From an uncultured Alphaproteobacteria bacterium (GTDB lineage: Bacteria; Pseudomonadota; Alphaproteobacteria; Rickettsiales; UBA1997): a stretch of DNA of 7,058 nt. Both the position numbers and the translations under genes were made by a program. The notes below the pieces were generated by a model that saw only the letters and a program-made list of their open reading frames with translations, searched no databases and was not told the origin of the DNA. The stretch spans positions 1 to 7,058 of the forward strand of contig CAIYMZ010000144.1 in NCBI GenBank assembly GCA_903927415.1. The letters run 5' to 3'. Shown one piece after another: positions 5,897-7,058 of this stretch (the stretch's first letter is position 1; every line of letters starts with the position of its first letter).

Positions 5897-6316
5897 CTAA
5901 GCGGCTACAGGAGGGAGTGCGGCAACATCGAATTCAACGAGAGCTAAACCGCTTGAATCTATGCGTGAAATTTGTCCGATATAAACCGAACTAGAATCAG
6001 ACAAGGTGAAGGTGTTATCATCAGTTGCATAAACCGACTTGTTTATATCCGCCAATGTGATGCCGGAAATTTCCAGCAATATTGATCCTTTTTTCCGAAG
6101 GCGAATTGTTTTTTCACCATCGCTGCCGCTGGAATTGTCGATATGCTCATCGGCAAAACCTACAAATTTGTCTCCACTTACAATTGATTTGGCATATCCA
6201 GAAGAGTTGCTGCCAACGGCTGCTCCTTCGTAAATTACCGATCCACCTTTGATTGGAAGTTGGTTAATATCGCCAAGCTCGTAGCTGCGATTTGCGTCTG
6301 TTACTAATGCTGTCAT
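5897..6316 (-). CDS. Capsid decoration/cement-type protein of Mu-like head module
   Basis: The protein is 139 aa and lies directly between the protease-scaffold and the capsid gene, the usual place for head decoration proteins. It shows a pattern I recognise from Mu-like prophages: an N-terminal DANRSYELGDINQLPIKGG, then VIYEGAAVGSNSSGYA (27-42), FVGFADEHIDN (51-61) and GEKTIRLRKKGSILLE (67-82), then ITLADINKSVYATDDNTFTL (86-105), all short strands with Gly turns. This all-beta barrel-like pattern is like that of capsid cement proteins, which bind the outside of the shell and stabilise it. No transmembrane segment or signal is present. It starts 3 bases after the previous stop with a strong Shine-Dalgarno. 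The family is usually annotated as hypothetical or DUF2190-like; the decoration role is inferred from fold pattern and place. Confidence 0.8.
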   Translation of the reverse strand: MTALVTDANRSYELGDINQLPIKGGSVIYEGAAVGSNSSGYAKSIVSGDKFVGFADEHIDNSSGSDGEKTIRLRKKGSILLEISGITLADINKSVYATDDNTFTLSDSSSVYIGQISRIDSSGLALVEFDVAALPPVAA

Positions 6317-6319
6317 GTT

Positions 6320-6886
6320 TTACCTCTTTGAATTTTGTGTTGATAAAATTTTTACCTGATTTGCCTCATTGGCTTTTTTGAAAGCGAAATAAGCGTCATA
6401 GTCATCGGCAAATTCAGAGCGGAGTTTTACATGGCTTTGCCATTCCGCTTTTGCTCTTTCCTCAAGAGGCGCATCTTTATCGATCTTTGCTTTTTCCTGC
6501 GATGTGCTTTCGAAATTTGGGCTAACTTTTGGCATTTCTTTTTCCGCCTCTGATGCCTGCTCAACATATCTCGTGCCACGCTGTTTTTCTCTTACGACAA
6601 TTTGCAGTGCTAGCTTATCTGCTGTCATGTCGGCATCTTGTTTTGCTTTTGTTACCAGATCTTCATGACCAGGAAGCGAGGCTTCTTCGATTGCTAAAAT
6701 TCTCTCTCTTTCCGATTTAATTCCTTCAGAAAAGCCAGCTTTTTTTCCTTCAGCAAAAGCAGTTTCTTTTGTTTCGCTTCGGATTTTTTCAGAATTTTCT
6801 TTTGCCAATTTTTCAGCAATGTCAGGAAATTCTGATTTAATAAAATCTGCGTTAATCGCAGACCTTTCGATTGTTTCTTTAGACAT
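6320..6886 (-). other. Possible nested in-frame scaffold product (Mu Z-like)
   Basis: An ATG at 6886, in frame with the protease gene, falls at the border between the S49 end (EEVIAELNQKI) and the scaffold domain (MSKETIERSAI). Translation from there would give 188 aa of pure scaffold. Mu (genes I and Z) and lambda (C and Nu3) are known to use such nested starts. No Shine-Dalgarno is visible, but the leader CAAATCAATTTT before ATGTCT is almost the same as that of the capsid gene. It is an inference; the product could also come only from cleavage. Confidence 0.4.
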
Positions 6887-7058
6887 AAAATTGATTTGTT
6901 TATTTGTTGAAATTTTTTGATTTAACTCGGCTATGACCTCTTCGTAACTTCCAAGAGAGTCAGCCATGCCGCTTGCAACTGCATTTTTTCCGATCAGCAC
7001 TCCGCCTTGTCCGAAATCATTTTTTACTGTGTTAACAGTGACATTTCGGTAACGCGCA
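6320..7058 (-). CDS. S49-family capsid protease with C-terminal scaffold domain (5' end outside window)
   Basis: The frame is open to the right edge; 245 residues are visible. The GTG at 7000 is an internal codon, because the 19 residues before it continue the family pattern: FGQGGVLIGKNAVASGMADS at visible 15-34 is the typical C-terminal end of S49 (SppA-like) peptidases. The catalytic Ser and Lys lie upstream and cannot be checked. From visible residue 58 on, the chain is a helical, charged scaffold-type domain: AEGKKAGFSEGIKSERERIL (102-121), LPGHEDLVTKAKQDADMTAD (128-147), and the ending EERAKAEWQSHVKLRSEF to YDAYFAFKKANEA, as in Mu gpI/gpZ-type protease-scaffold proteins. The scaffold shapes the procapsid and the protease then clears it. 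An internal ATG at 6886 may make the scaffold alone. The stop codon is 3 bases before the decoration gene. Confidence 0.9.
   Translation of the reverse strand, partial: ARYRNVTVNTVKNDFGQGGVLIGKNAVASGMADSLGSYEEVIAELNQKISTNKQINFMSKETIERSAINADFIKSEFPDIAEKLAKENSEKIRSETKETAFAEGKKAGFSEGIKSERERILAIEEASLPGHEDLVTKAKQDADMTADKLALQIVVREKQRGTRYVEQASEAEKEMPKVSPNFESTSQEKAKIDKDAPLEERAKAEWQSHVKLRSEFADDYDAYFAFKKANEANQVKILSTQNSKR
6322..6329 (-). promoter_or_regulatory. Strong Shine-Dalgarno for the decoration gene
   Basis: The mRNA reads AAAGAGGT, 5 bases before ATG 6316. It overlaps the TAA stop of the protease-scaffold gene (6320-6322), which couples the two genes and fits high output of the decoration protein. 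Confidence 0.8.

Noticed and set aside
2501..6720. Several plus-strand open frames (e.g. 2810-3100, 3275-3487, 3711-3935, 4471-4812, 5491-5721, 6039-6233, 6529-6720)
   Set aside because: All lie opposite well-supported minus-strand genes, resemble no family, and have the Ser/Leu/Phe-rich composition typical of antisense shadows.
6998..7000. GTG as the start of the protease-scaffold gene
   Set aside because: The 19 codons upstream to the window edge are open and continue the S49 C-terminal pattern (FGQGG before VLIGKNAVASG), so this is an internal Val codon.
1..7058. tRNA, CRISPR array, insertion sequence, att site or gene transfer agent cluster
   Set aside because: Almost every base is inside a recognised minus-strand structural gene; there are no spaced direct repeats, cloverleaf-like stretches or transposase frames, and the capsid is Mu gpT-like, not the HK97-type set of RcGTA.

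Overview
The whole window is one block of tightly packed genes on the minus strand: the structural (virion) module of a tailed phage with a contractile-type tail. It is probably an integrated prophage, but nothing in the window shows whether it is integrated or free. GC is roughly 40% by eye. The host cannot be named. The tail-fibre linker (ARVNLGL, then an Ala-rich heptad-like stretch, then FTGAGQMALADL) and the INGDFNIWQRGTSF block are familiar from proteobacterial and especially alphaproteobacterial prophages, so a low-GC alphaproteobacterium is a weak guess.

Head region, in transcription order from the right edge: the C-terminal part of an S49 (SppA/ClpP-fold) capsid maturation protease fused to a scaffold-like domain (7058-6320, start outside the window); a small capsid decoration-type protein (6316-5897); and a Mu gpT-family major capsid protein (5864-4899). 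Connector and tail-completion region: an uncharacterised 157-aa protein made of short modules plus a charged tail (4883-4410), a lambda gpFII-like head-tail joining protein (4400-4059), a tail-terminator-like protein (4084-3584) and a 74-aa small protein (3587-3363). Baseplate region: homologues of P2 gpV spike (3366-2794), gpW wedge (2797-2462), gpJ wedge (2461-1613) and gpI (1620-976), then the N-terminal 326 residues of a tail fibre (979-1), which runs off the left edge.

The layout is mosaic: a Mu-type head module followed directly by a P2-type V-W-J-I-fibre order. No sheath, tube, chaperone or tape-measure gene lies in the window. By analogy with P2 these would follow the fibre gene, to the left of base 1. 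Genes are joined by ATGA overlaps (3584-3587, 3363-3366, 2794-2797, 976-979), an 8-base overlap (1613-1620), a 26-base overlap (4059-4084) and a directly abutting TAA-ATG (2459-2464). This points to one polycistronic message with translational coupling. The largest gap is 32 bases. I see no RNA genes, CRISPR, insertion sequence, att site, terminator or clear promoter. I do not see a clearly new biological system. The more unusual points are a probable nested scaffold start, a C-terminal repeat in gpI, a small module shared by two accessory proteins, and a spike tip that lacks the P2-type HxH motif.
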